Source of the DNA: Rhodospirillaceae bacterium | GTDB taxonomy: Bacteria; Pseudomonadota; Alphaproteobacteria; DSM-16000; Inquilinaceae | Direction: 5' to 3' | DNA: 64,000 nt | NCBI GenBank assembly: GCA_020638575.1 | Contig: JACKIH010000003.1 | Span: forward strand, 3,025,001 to 3,089,000 | Shown here: in pieces, positions 36,615 to 46,348 of the stretch | Layout: every line of letters begins with the position of its first letter | How positions within the stretch are numbered: position 1 is the first letter of the stretch | Notes under the pieces: generated by a model | Told to the model about the DNA's origin: nothing | Seen by the model: the letters and a program-made list of their open reading frames with translations, nothing else | The model's database searches: none | Position numbers and translations under genes: made by a program

Positions 36615-36931
36615 ACGTCCTATTTGTCTGCACTGCCAACAAGCTGCGCAGCCCGACCGCCGAAGCGGTCTTCTCGGGGCGGGAGGGAGTTGCCGTTCGC
36701 TCTGCTGGGCTCGATCCGGCAGCGCCGCGTCGCCTCACCGAAGAGCTTGTCGCCTGGGCTGACCGCATCTATGCCATGGAAGACCGCCACCGCCAGAAGA
36801 TCCGGAAGAAGTTCCGCAAGGCGCTCGGGGCAAAGCCCATGGTGACGCTGCATATCCCCGACGAGTACGAGTTCATGCAGCCCGAGCTGATCTCGTTGCT
36901 CACGGAGCGGCTGCCGGATCTTGGCGGTTAG
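36611..36931 (+). CDS. Low-molecular-weight protein-tyrosine phosphatase-like protein
   Basis: 106 residues, starting at the ATG at 36611 (ATGA overlap with the upstream gene). The N-terminus NVLFVCTANKLRSPTAEAVF gives the C-x4-x-R(S) phosphate loop of LMW phosphatases and arsenate-reductase-type enzymes. VRSAGLDPAAPRRLTEELVA follows, and a DRIYAMEDRHRQKI segment places an acidic helix where the general acid lies in family members. It is shorter than typical (~150 aa) members, a form common in mobile elements. Whether it acts on phosphotyrosine or another phosphoester is unknown. Confidence 0.82.
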   Translation: MNVLFVCTANKLRSPTAEAVFSGREGVAVRSAGLDPAAPRRLTEELVAWADRIYAMEDRHRQKIRKKFRKALGAKPMVTLHIPDEYEFMQPELISLLTERLPDLGG

Positions 36932-37193
36932 GCGTTTCCGAAAAGCAGTGCTGTAGTGCCTGCGGCGGCTGCGGCGTTAGGAGCGCTCTATGCCATCGCG
37001 CCGCGCGCCACGCCGCCAATAGCCGCTAATAACGTAGCCTCAGTATTGTGTTAGAGTGGCGGGTCCGCGTTGGATTTTCGCGTGGCTCAGGGTGGCGGGC
37101 CCCGCAGGAACTCCCGCTAATGGCACGCATAGATTGCAATTGGTGTGGCGAGATGGAATAATTGCGCCTGCTATTTGTGCGGGGAGAGGTGCA

Positions 37194-39082
37194 TTGCGCA
37201 TAAGTCATTTAAGAATAAAGAATTTCCGGGGATCAAGGAAGCGACGATTTTTCTTCCGAAGCATGCAGTATTAATCGGAGATAACAATACCGGTAAGACC
37301 ACGCTGCTTGAAGCAATTGACCTTGTTCTCGGTCCTGATCGCCTCAACCGGATGCCGCCGGTAGATGAGCACGATTTCTTTCAGGGGCGCTATCTGCCTG
37401 TTCAGGTCGGCGCCGAAGGCGTGGCCGATGATGAAGATCCGGGGGCAGACAGCGAAAAGGATGCCGTAGCAGCAGAACATGCGCCCGCTGAAGGTGAGCA
37501 CAGCGAAGAAGCCCCAACCATTCGCATTGACGTGACAATCGTCGATCTAAGCGGCGAACAGCGGGCGCACTTCGGAGATGTAGTCGAGTTCTGGGATAAT
37601 AATGACCGACAACTCTATGAGAAACCAGATCCAAAGGGCGTCGATCCTGCGCATATCTCTGAAGCCATACGTGTAACTTTTCTCGGCTGGTATGAACTTG
37701 GGGAAGACGACTTCCAGGGGAAGACTTTTTTTACGCGAAGTCTGACGGAAGGTGATACAGGCGAGCCGTTCAGAAGGACCGATAAGCAGCGATGTGGCTT
37801 CCTGTACCTCCGCTCTCTTCGGACCGGCTCACGCGCTCTAAGCCTCGAAAGGGGCAGTCTGCTCGACATCATTCTGCGGCTAAAAGAGCTTCGCCCGCAG
37901 ATGTGGGAGGCAACGCTCTCTCATCTGGCTGAGTATGACGTTGCCAGCGATCCGGCACTCGGTATTACGGGTGTCCTGGAAAGCATCAATGCGTCTCTTA
38001 AGAAATATGTGCCAAAGGAATGGGGTATTCACCCCCATCTCAAAGTCTCCAACCTCACCCAAGATCACCTGCGCAAGGTCATAACCGCGTTTATCGCAAC
38101 GGGTGACGGCGATCATGCCGCCCCGTTTTACCGGCAGGGGACAGGAACGCTGAATATGCTTGTCCTGGCGATGCTTTCCCAGATCGCCGAGGGCAAGCAG
38201 AACGTCATCTTTGCCATGGAAGAGCCTGAGACTGCGATACCGCCCTATGCGCAGAAGCGCATCGTCCATGAGGTTCGCAAGCTTTCAGCCCAGACAATCT
38301 TCACATCACATTCCCCGTATGTGCTCGAAGAGTTCCAGACAGAAGAAACTGTCGTGCTTCGCCGCGAAACACACGGCGCTCTGAGGCAAGCCGATATCAA
38401 GCTGCCGGAAAGCCTGAAGCTGAAGCGATACCGGCAGCAGTTTCGCACCCGTTTCTGTGAAGGCCTTCTTGCGCGCAGAATCCTAATTGCTGAGGGCGCT
38501 ACCGAAGCACAATCCTTTCCAGTGGTCTGTCGTCGGCTCTCCGAGATTAACTCAACTAAGTATGCTTCCCTTGAAGCTCTGGGCATATGCATCATCGATG
38601 CTGGAAGTGAGACGCAGATAGCCGATCTCGCCAAACTATATTCAGGTCTTGGTAAGCGAGTGTTTGGCCTGTGTGACAAGCAGGATGTGCAAGCGGAAGC
38701 GGCCATTGCCGCCGAAGTTGAGGCCTTGTTCATGCATGGGGAGCACGGCTTTGAGGATCTGATACTCAAGAACACGACCGAAGACGCCCTCAAGCGTTAT
38801 GCTGGGGCCGTTGCATGGCCGCCACACCTTCAGCATAAGCACCCGAACCCCAGAATAGACATCCAAGCGGCCATCGCGGATTTGTTCGAGTGGGGGAAAG
38901 CGAACTGGATTGCCGCGGACTTCCTGGCGCAATGCACTGAAGCCGAAATGCCTGAATGGCTTCGGGAAAAGGCCTCAGAACTGAAAACGCTCTGTGACCC
39001 ACCATCGGCGGCGGAAAACAGCGCTGACGGCAGTGAAGGCGCAGAGCCGGAGCCAGCTGCAGGGGACGCGGATGGCGATTAA
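37194..39082 (+). CDS. gajA: GajA: OLD-family ATPase/TOPRIM nuclease (Gabija), frameshifted near start
   Basis: The ATPase domain has the P-loop VLIGDNNTGKTTLLEAIDLV and a signature EEPETAIPPYAQKRIVHEV with H-loop TIFTSHSPYVLEEF. The C-terminal TOPRIM (about 420-550) begins ILIAEGATEAQSFPV. The true N-terminus, LRISHLRIKNFRG from a TTG at 37194 with GAGAGGT before it, is in a different frame from the rest; a base is missing in the G-run at 37228-37231. The longer in-frame ORF from GTG 37145 would replace the native N-terminus with nonsense. GajA is a sequence-specific DNA nickase that works with GajB; activity of this copy is uncertain. Confidence 0.87.
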
Positions 39083-40898
39083 GCTGACTACGAAGCAACG
39101 TGACGTCCTCACTGCGGATGGCCACCTTTTGGTTACTGGAGGACCCGGCTCCGGTAAGACTACAATTTCGATAATGAAAGCAGCGCAAGCGGTAGACAAA
39201 GACCTATCCCGTGGGCAGCGCGTGCTTTTCCTAAGCTTTACTCGCGCTACTGTTTCACGCGTTGTGGAAGCCATTCAATATGAACATCAATTGCCGCCCG
39301 AACAACGCAAGCGGATCGAGGTCGAAACCTATCACTCTTTCTTTTGGCGCATCATAAGAGCTCACGGTTACCTGCTAGGTTTGCCGCGTCGCCTCACACT
39401 TCTTCCTCCACCCGCCGAGGCCATCGCCCTTTCCTCAATAAGGAATGAACTGGGCGCTGATTCAAAGCTCAGCGCCGCGGCGGTCGCCGAGAAACAGCGA
39501 CGCGTAACCGCTGAACGTGAGCGTCTGGCAATGGAAGAGGGCCGTGTGTGCTTCGACCTATTCGCCCGTTACACAGGTGCTATCCTCCATGGTAGCGAAC
39601 GCATCCGCCAACTCGTCTCCAACATGGTCCCCGTGATCGTCCTGGACGAGTTTCAGGACACGAATGCTGACCAATGGAATGTGGTTCAAGCCTTGGGCCG
39701 GCATTCTCGGTTGATCGCGCTGGCTGATCCGGAGCAGCGCATCTACGATTTCCAGGGTGCCGACCCTGAGCGCCTCAATCACTTCCGTGAAGGGTTCGTC
39801 CCGACGGAGATTGATCTTAGCGACGACAACCACCGAAGCGCCGGAACTGAGATAGGGCTGTTCGGGAACGAGATACTGCGCGGGAGATTTACGCAGGAGA
39901 AGTATGTTGGCGTATGTCGTTTTGGCTATCCGCCGAACGGTGACCAAGCTTTTACGGAACTTGTAATGCGTGTCTATAAGGCACGCAGTCGTCTAGCAAA
40001 GAGCAGCAAGAAGGATTGGTCTTTGGCAATCCTTGTTCCAACGAAAAAGATGACGCGTCTTGTTGCGGACAAGCTTCGGGAACCGCCAGCCGGAATGACG
40101 GCCGTACCGCATTCCGCTGTTGTAGAGCTCGAAGGCGCAATTCTCGGGGCAGAACTTATTGCGTTCCTTTTGCAACCATCTTCAGGCGGTCGGGATTTTG
40201 GGCGGTTCCTCGATTTGCTGTGCAACTATTTTCAGGGTAGAGGCGGCGACGAACCGGGTCAGGGCGACCTTAACACAGCCCAGAAATTCCGCGATGCCTA
40301 TGCCGACTACGTGCAGCGTCAGACGGAAGGTAAAGCGATGCGAGGCAGTAGCCTTCTTGTCAGCACGCTTGCCACTTATCAGCGGGCTCGAGCCCTAGGA
40401 TTGACAGGTGATCCCGACGTTGATTGGCGATCCATGCGGTCTCTCCTCGAGAATGGGGAATGTTCGCGGCTTCAGGCGCTCGCCCACGAGGTAAGGAATC
40501 TGCGTTTACTGGATCGGGGCACCCAGCTTCGTCAGGGGTTGGCGGATGATTGGCGAACGAATGGGTCTTACTCGAACGCGCTATCAATTGTGAAACATGC
40601 TTTTGTTCAAGAACATTTTGCGACAATCCAAAAGCCGGAAACCGGCGTTATTGTTATGAACATGCATAAAGCCAAAGGAAAGCAGTTTGACGAAGTGATA
40701 ATCTTTGAGGGCTGGCCACGGCTTGTTAAATGGAAGATTGTCGCGAATCTGGATCGTATTGTCCGGTCCAACGACCTGGACTATGATAATGATCAATCGC
40801 GACAAAATCTTCGGGTGAGCGTGACGCGCGGGAAATCTCGCACGACGATCCTTACGCCAAAGAATAATCCCTGCGTTCTCTTACTCAATCGCGCGTGA
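39072..40898 (+). CDS. gajB: GajB: UvrD/PcrA-like helicase (Gabija)
   Basis: 608 residues from MAIKLTTKQRDVLTADGHLL, overlapping the gajA stop by 11 bases. Superfamily 1 motifs: I GGPGSGKTTISIMKAA, Ia LFLSFTRATVSRV, II VIVLDEFQDTNADQW, III ALADPEQRIYDFQGA, and VI VSVTRGKSRTTILTP near the end, with a V-like MNMHKAKGKQFDEVII. It is a full-length UvrD-type protein, somewhat longer than described Gabija GajB. It should unwind or sense DNA for GajA. Only 145 bp separate it from attR. Confidence 0.92.
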   Translation: MAIKLTTKQRDVLTADGHLLVTGGPGSGKTTISIMKAAQAVDKDLSRGQRVLFLSFTRATVSRVVEAIQYEHQLPPEQRKRIEVETYHSFFWRIIRAHGYLLGLPRRLTLLPPPAEAIALSSIRNELGADSKLSAAAVAEKQRRVTAERERLAMEEGRVCFDLFARYTGAILHGSERIRQLVSNMVPVIVLDEFQDTNADQWNVVQALGRHSRLIALADPEQRIYDFQGADPERLNHFREGFVPTEIDLSDDNHRSAGTEIGLFGNEILRGRFTQEKYVGVCRFGYPPNGDQAFTELVMRVYKARSRLAKSSKKDWSLAILVPTKKMTRLVADKLREPPAGMTAVPHSAVVELEGAILGAELIAFLLQPSSGGRDFGRFLDLLCNYFQGRGGDEPGQGDLNTAQKFRDAYADYVQRQTEGKAMRGSSLLVSTLATYQRARALGLTGDPDVDWRSMRSLLENGECSRLQALAHEVRNLRLLDRGTQLRQGLADDWRTNGSYSNALSIVKHAFVQEHFATIQKPETGVIVMNMHKAKGKQFDEVIIFEGWPRLVKWKIVANLDRIVRSNDLDYDNDQSRQNLRVSVTRGKSRTTILTPKNNPCVLLLNRA

Positions 40899-41043
40899 GA
40901 TTCTGGCGATTGAGGCCCTGGGAAGAAAGGACACTGGTCTGGATTGGTGCGGATTAGGCAGTCTGCTTCAACGTGTCTGCCTGTAGAGAATGCCGGGATC
41001 ACTTTTCAGCCTCTTGCGGTCCGGAAACCGAAGTCCAAACCGA

Positions 41044-41058
41044 GCCCCCGCAACCAAC
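41044..41058 (+). other. attR: right copy of 15-bp direct repeat
   Basis: GCCCCCGCAACCAAC, identical to 4081-4095, embedded in sequence with no other tRNA homology. Beyond it, non-element sequence leads straight to a terminator hairpin, as expected for the original downstream flank of tRNA-fMet. Confidence 0.8.
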
Positions 41059-41072
41059 CGCCTAATCTGTCC

Positions 41073-41104
41073 AGCCCGCCAGGCCCCAACCCGGCGGGCT
41101 TTTG
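41073..41104 (+). terminator. Displaced native terminator of the rRNA operon
   Basis: AGCCCGCC (41073-41080) pairs with GGCGGGCT (41093-41100) and is followed by TTTTG. Joined to attB it would stand only ~15 bp after the tRNA-fMet CCA region, the expected place for the operon terminator. Confidence 0.75.
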
Positions 41105-41121
41105 TGCGTCTACACAAATCG

Positions 41122-41174
41122 CGGACACCACGCGCCGGACACCACTCGCCGGACACCACGCGCCGGACACCAGG
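41122..41174 (+). repeat. 14-bp tandem repeat GCCGGACACCACKC, about four copies
   Basis: Nearly identical 14-bp units in tandem between the displaced terminator and the CRISPR array. The remaining 41175-41468 has no gene; it includes an AT-rich patch (GTGTATCTTATTGAATAGG near 41330) that could hold the CRISPR leader promoter. Confidence 0.65.
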
Positions 41175-41468
41175 AGCCATCATCGGCCCCGGCGGTGTGA
41201 ACCGAAACGGAACAGGTCCGGACGACCTGCCCGCACAAACGCGGATTTGGGCTCGACAGAGCCGCTCCGACCACGGAAAGTTGAGCGTTTCGGCGGGGAG
41301 AAATGCCGGAATCGCTGTTGGAAACAGTGTATCTTATTGAATAGGAACGAGAATCTGGGGATTTTCGGGCCTGTTGGGGCGTCGGATCGCCGAAACCGAC
41401 CATCTGTCCCAGCAGCGTTGGAAAGCTACCCGAAAAGCTCAAACAGATCATGGGCTTCTGGAGGATGA

Positions 41469-42148
41469 GTCCGGCGCCCCTGCCGCCATCAATGCGGATT
41501 GAGACTCGGATTCGTACGTCATATCCAGGCGCCCGTGTCCGACGCCCTTGCCGCCATCAATGCGGATTGAGACTTCTTGACCACCTCGTCGATTCCCTCC
41601 TTGAGTCCGGCGCCCCTGCCGCCATCAATGCGGATTGAGACGCCGCCGATGAGGTCGATGATCCCCCACGTGGGTCCGGCGCCCCTGCCGCCATCAATGC
41701 GGATTGAGACCTCAGTTGATAGGTCATGATAGTGAACAACGGGTCCGGCGCCCCTGCCGCCATCAATGCGGATTGAGACCGCGGGTCTGCATGTTCGAGA
41801 CCACCCCGACATAGCCAGTTCCGTCCGGCGCCCCTGCCGCCATCAACGCGGATTGAGACTCGAAGCGTTTACCGCATTCCGCAATGTACGCCGTCCGGCG
41901 CCCCTGCCGCCACCAACGCGGATTGAGACCGGAACAACGGAGACCCCGCCCGGGGATACGGTCGAGGATTAAGTCCGGCGCCCCTGCCGCCATCAATGCG
42001 GATTGAGACCTCGACGGGATACCCATCTCCTCCTCCTTGCGTCCGGCGCCCCTGCCGCCATCAACGCGGATTGAGACTTAAGATCCGGTCGGTTGGAACA
42101 AGATTCACCACGTCCGGCGCCCCTGCCGCCATCAATGCGGACTGTCCG
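41469..42148 (+). CRISPR. CRISPR array, 10 repeats of 37 bp, 9 spacers
   Basis: Repeats start at 41469, 41537, 41605, 41674, 41743, 41823, 41893, 41973, 42041 and 42112. Each begins GTCCGGCGCCCCTGCC and ends GCGGATTGAGAC, with an internal stem CCGC-CATCAAT-GCGG. Spacers are 31-34 bp except two of 43 bp. The last repeat is degenerate at its 3' end, and the 3' ATTGAGAC matches an 8-nt crRNA handle, so transcription on the plus strand (leader on the left) is likely. Repeats 2, 6, 7 and 9 carry point differences. Confidence 0.95.
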
Positions 42149-42156
42149 GCCTGTCG

Positions 42157-43101
42157 TTACTCTTGGGCGATGGCCGTTCCGATGTGCGCCGGAGCCAGAA
42201 GCCGGTACCGCCCAAGGCCCAGCGCCGCCCGTCCGCCGGCATGGGCGGTTTGCCCCAGCGCCAGGAGCGCCATGAATAGGGGGGACGGGGCGGGGATCCA
42301 GAGGTCGCCCAAGAGACCGACAGTGACGTCGGGTCGGGCGTACCCACTCGCCGAATGCCGCGCCTTGGGCGGCGCAGGCCGGCCAGCGACGTGCCACTCG
42401 GCGTGTGCTCCCAGTGCTTCGGCCTCGGCGTCCAGCGTTTCGCTATCCGCTGCCAAGGTGACGCCATGCCATAGCGCCAGGCCCGAGATGCGGTTGGAGA
42501 GGCTTTTCAACAAGCTCGCGGGCCGTGCATGCGGCTCGTCCCCGGCGCGAACCAGGACGGGGGTGTCGAAACGCAAGATGGCGCCCTGGCACAAATCCAC
42601 CAGGGGCACGCCATTGGCCCTTGCGATTTTGCGATCGCCGATATCCAACGGCCGGCGCGTGCCTTGGATATCGACGCCTGAGCGAAGGCCGTGCACCAGG
42701 CCATCGGCCGCTTCTCCGGCCCAGTCGCCCGCCACGCCGAAGAGCGTCAGGTCGACAAGCAGATCCGCACCCAGCCGGCCAACCTCAATGACGAAGGGTT
42801 TGGGGAAATCCATTCCCCCTCGAAAAGTGCCCTGGGTGTTGTGGAACAGGTCGTAAGCGCAGGGGGGAGACCACGGACAGGGCGCGCCGCTTTGGGCCTG
42901 TTGCGAGGCCGTCTGCCACAGGGCGGTCAACCACGCCCCGCGAATGCGCGCAGGTAGCTTGGGATGGCTGGCCAGATGCCCGGCGCCAGTGCAGCATACG
43001 GTGACTCGCGTCATCTGCCACAACGCGGCCAACTCTGCGACCGACACTGACGTATCCGCGCCCGCGGCCAAGTAGCTGCGAATTTCGCTGCTCTCGGTCA
43101 T
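42157..43101 (-). CDS. cas6: Cas6-type CRISPR RNA endoribonuclease
   Basis: 314 residues from MTESSEIRSYLAAGADTSVS; the longer ORF to 43311 lacks conserved sequence. It is convergent with the CRISPR array. The C-terminal RAMP/ferredoxin-like half shows GLALWHGVTLAADSETLD and ends with the glycine-rich GGRAALGLGRYRLLAPAH, the G-rich loop of Cas6 proteins (PF10040-like). A histidine in the N-terminal half (PCAYDLFHNTQGTFRGG) could be the general base. It should cut the repeat stem and leave the ATTGAGAC handle. No other cas genes are in the window. Confidence 0.82.
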   Translation of the reverse strand: MTESSEIRSYLAAGADTSVSVAELAALWQMTRVTVCCTGAGHLASHPKLPARIRGAWLTALWQTASQQAQSGAPCPWSPPCAYDLFHNTQGTFRGGMDFPKPFVIEVGRLGADLLVDLTLFGVAGDWAGEAADGLVHGLRSGVDIQGTRRPLDIGDRKIARANGVPLVDLCQGAILRFDTPVLVRAGDEPHARPASLLKSLSNRISGLALWHGVTLAADSETLDAEAEALGAHAEWHVAGRPAPPKARHSASGYARPDVTVGLLGDLWIPAPSPLFMALLALGQTAHAGGRAALGLGRYRLLAPAHIGTAIAQE

Positions 43102-43255
43102 TCTTCCGAAGCGTCCTTGGCGCTGGTTGGCTCGGGTAGTACTGGCATCAATTTTTGCAGTATATGCGCGACAGACAAGACACATCGCAGTGGAGGGTGC
43201 GGCAGGCCCAAAGCGCACAACGAACACGAACTCCACTTTTTGACGGCGCCTTGAC

Positions 43256-43916
43256 TTAAGGCTTCGGCTCCAGGCGGTGGTCACAGGCGCCAATATCGCG
43301 GCCGTAGTCACGGGCTGCCCGGAATTCGCTCTTGGGGTCGAGGCCGGCCTCGCGATCCCGCTTCATTTGGTGGGCAACGCCGGCGCGAAGCCGGTCGAGG
43401 TCCTGGGCTTGATCGGCCCGTGCCCGGTCGATTGAGCGCCGCAGGGGCCGGCGCTCTTCGAGTTGCAGTTCGATCGGCCGGTCGGTCTCGGCCCGATCGC
43501 GCACGAAGCTCTGGAACGCCTCCATCTCATTCTGTTGCCGGATGCGGGCATACTTGCCGGTGAGGCGGTCCCAGATGCCCCGGAAGCCCCGCGACATGCG
43601 TTCCGATCGGCGTTGGGTTTCCCGGTCCCAGCGCTGTTGCTGAAAGGCGCGAAGCTGCTCCCGCTGGTCGCGGTGCGCTTCCGTCATGGCACCTCGCTGG
43701 TTGGCCAGGTTGGTCAAGCGTGTCCGCGAGGCTGCCCGTGCATCACGGATGTAGCCCTTTGGGGCCCCGACATTTCCCTGCCCAGCCGCGCATGACCGCG
43801 TCGACAGAGGGCAGGGCGGCCGGATCGCCCAGCCGTTCCCGCAAAGTCCTTGGCCTTCACGCCAGCAGCACGGCTCAGCGAATACACCTCGCCGCGACAA
43901 TCGATGGCGGCTCATA
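43256..43916 (-). pseudogene. Relaxase C-terminal remnant
   Basis: Across two frames the text reads as the end of a MobA-type relaxase: IDCRGEVYSLSRAAGVKAKD (near 43910-43850, frame 1) matches the VDRQGNVHSLSRYLKGV region of the element relaxase at 23550. Then in another frame come a coiled region and MSRGFRGIWDRLTGKYARI typical of these C-termini. At least one frameshift is present and the N-terminal nuclease domain is absent. The break coincides with the IS630-family remnant at about 43920, so the IS likely inserted into this gene. Confidence 0.7.
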
Positions 43917-43919
43917 CCA

Positions 43920-45039
43920 ACGGCAATAATTGGTGACCTGTGTGCCCGGTCGCGCTGGCCGATGAACCTGTTCCAGGCATCGCATCCGGCGTCGAGGATG
44001 GCGGAGTAGGTGTCGAAGACGCGGTTGGATAGCCAGGTCTGGCGCAGGTACTGCCAGACGGTCTCCGCCGGGTTCAGCTCCGGTGCGCGGGACGGCAGCC
44101 GGATGATGGTGAGGTTCTTCGGGACTTTCAGCTCGCTGATGTTGTGCCAGCCGGCGCGGTCCATGAGGACGACGGCGTGGGCCTTGGCGGCGACCGTGCG
44201 GGTGAGCTCCTCAAGGTGCAGTTGCATCATCGGGGTATCGGCCCTGGGCAGCATGAGGGCGGCCCCCTTGCCGAGCCTCGGGCAGATCGCCCCGAACGGG
44301 TAGGCGTTCTCGTAGCGCTGGTCGGCCGGCGGACGCGGACGCGTTCCCTTTTTCGCCCAGATGCGGGCGCGGCCGTTCTTCTGGCCGAGCCTGCTCGGCG
44401 CAGGGCTTCTACGCCTCGCCATCCAGGAACCAGACCCCGAGGGGCTTGCCCTTGGGCAGGTGGCCTATGGGCGCGGCGAGCGTGCGCGGGCAGTTTTTTT
44501 GAATGCCGCGATCACGCGCTCGTCCTGTCCCGGGTGCTGGGGCCGGCCGCTGATGTGACGGAAGGCGAGCCGGGCCGGCCAGCAGAGCGGAGATCGCCCG
44601 CTCGCTGTCGACCACACCGAAGCGCTCCTCGATCACCCGTTTCAGGTCGATCCGCCGCCACCGCACGGCGGCGTCGACGGCCGGGTCGGGGCTGGTCTCG
44701 ACGATCTCGGCCAGCTCCGCCATCTGCGCCTCATTCAGCCGGTAGTCGCGGCCGGACCGCGGCCGATCGGTCAGTCCGGCGGGGCCTTCGGCGTTGAAGC
44801 GATGGGCCCAGTCCCGCAGCGTCTGGCGGTCCATGCCGCCGACCTGCGCCGCCGACCTGCGCCGCCGACCTGCGCCGCCGACCTGTGCCGCCGACCTGTG
44901 CGGCGGCGGTCCGGCTCATGCCGTCATAGACGGCCGCCAGCGCCAACAGGCGGCGGGTCTGGCGGTTGTTCCGGCTTCGCTTGGCCAGACGGCGAAGCTC
45001 GGCGGCGTCATAGTCCCCTCGAAGCGGTACGGACGGCAT
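43920..45039 (-). pseudogene. IS630-family transposase, decayed
   Basis: Three blocks in different frames cover a whole IS630-type transposase. The N-terminal helix-turn-helix runs from MPSVPLRGDYDAAELRRLAK to TAAAQVGG. The middle is MDRQTLRDWAHRFNAEGPAG and DLKRVIEERFGVVDSERAIS. The DDE end is VVLMDRAGWHNISELKVPKN with LPSRAPELNPAETVWQYLRQ. Frame breaks lie in the 13-bp tandem repeat at 44835-44899 and near 44400-44560. The insertion has no open transposase left. It reads leftward and its 3' end abuts the relaxase remnant. Confidence 0.85.
44835..44899 (+). repeat. 13-bp tandem repeat (5 copies) inside the IS630 transposase
   Basis: Five copies of GCCGCCGACCTGC (last two with T at the end). 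As 13 is not a multiple of three, the four extra copies add 52 bp and shift the frame; one copy (or four) restores the family sequence AQVGGMDRQ. The expansion itself therefore inactivated this transposase. Confidence 0.8.
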
Positions 45040-45241
45040 GGCGACTCTCCTTCGCCATCCTTGAATCACGCCACGCCGAAAAAGGGGATCCTCCGATACT
45101 CACAACCCCACACCCACGACCTAACGCCCCACCCACGACCCGATGCCCGCAACCAGCCCCTCGCCACCCAGCCCTTCGCCACCCAGCCCCTGGTCCCTGG
45201 GCCTGCCACCCGAAGGCCGCGTCGGGCGAGCGTCGCGTCGT

Positions 45242-45910
45242 TCAGCGGAGGCAGCACGACGTGAACTTCTTGCCAGAACCGCACGGGCGGGGGTCGTTTC
45301 GGCCGACCGATGACCGGCGCGTGGCGGTGACACCCGTGGGATCGCGGGCAGCCTGTGTGGCGAGGCGGTGGGCATGAAGGAGCTCCACGCACTCCGGGAT
45401 AAGATCGGCAGCGTCTGCGATGAGAGCTTTATCGTGATCGTCCCATTGGTCGCTGGTGCAGTCGGCGAGTTCGCTGAGCCGGGCCAGCGCGGCTGTGGCG
45501 CCACGGACGGCCTCGTCTTCGCAGATGCGCAGGGCCAGCCAGGCATCGGGCCGCAGTGCGATGGCGCGGGCGAAGCCGGTGGCCCACAGCTCCCACAAGG
45601 CCGAGCCGTCCGTATCCTCCAGATAGACCGGTGCATAGTGTCCCGGCACGCCAAGCCTGCGGATGACGTCGTTGTAGTGGGCCGTAAAGAGCCCGAGGAT
45701 CTCGTTCGCCTCCCGCTCGTTGCGGAAGACGGGGGCGTCGCCTCCCCAGACCAGCGGCAGCCATTCTCCGGGCAGGATCAGGTCCGGCGAGACCACGAGG
45801 CCGGCGATGAAGCCATCGAGTTCGCTGAGCAACATGACGTCGTCGCCGTGCTCAGGGTGGCTGAGGAAGCGGTCGAGCTTGCGCAACCGCTGGGCACTGG
45901 GCTTCAGCAT
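45242..45910 (-). CDS. UPF0149/YecA family protein with SEC-C zinc motif
   Basis: 222 residues. The YecA-like helical domain (about 8-175) has VMLLSELDGFIAGLVVSPDL, GEWLPLVWGG and ALWELWATGFARAIALRPDA. The C-terminus is a SEC-C zinc-binding motif, GRNDPRPCGSGKKFTSCCLR. The combination is that of the 'UPF0149 family protein' found widely in proteobacteria, of unknown function; SEC-C motifs mediate protein or ribosome contacts. The gene is intact amid IS debris and starts just where the IS66 remnant ends. It is probably a native chromosomal gene. Confidence 0.88.
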   Translation of the reverse strand: MLKPSAQRLRKLDRFLSHPEHGDDVMLLSELDGFIAGLVVSPDLILPGEWLPLVWGGDAPVFRNEREANEILGLFTAHYNDVIRRLGVPGHYAPVYLEDTDGSALWELWATGFARAIALRPDAWLALRICEDEAVRGATAALARLSELADCTSDQWDDHDKALIADAADLIPECVELLHAHRLATQAARDPTGVTATRRSSVGRNDPRPCGSGKKFTSCCLR

Positions 45911-46110
45911 GGGCGAAGGGTCCAGTACAGGAGGTCGGCGATCCGGTCGATCGGGTGATCGGCGATGCGGGTTGGCGGATCGCCGGGATCGCGCTTGGGG
46001 TCGAGGCCGTTGATCTCGGCTGTCTCGACGAGCGACAGGAAGCCGGCGGCACGATCGCCGCCCTGGCCGGAGCCGGCTTGCAGCCAGGTCTTGCGGCCCA
46101 GCGCGACCGC
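45904..46110 (-). pseudogene. IS66-family transposase C-terminal remnant
   Basis: ALGRKTWLQAGSGQGGDRAA followed by LVETAEINGLDPKRDPGDPP and RIADHPIDRIADLLYW is the well-known C-terminal tail of IS66 transposases. No upstream transposase domain is recognisable (46111-46348 shows no gene). The stop overlaps the YecA start by a few bases. Confidence 0.8.
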
Positions 46111-46348
46111 CGTATCGTCGCCATGCGGCCGGTCGCCGGCGAAAACAGGGGCGCGCACGGCCTCGATCATTGGGGCATCAGGCTGGATACCCGGCCCACC
46201 CGGTCGGCCAGGGCAGAGGGTGCGATCGCCACACTCTCGCGGGCATCGCTCTCGCACTGCCAACCGCGCTTCACCATGTCTGCGCTGCCACCGTCCGGAC
46301 GCCTTCACCGTTCGCGAAAACAGGGCCCCTCCAACGCCACACCCTGGC

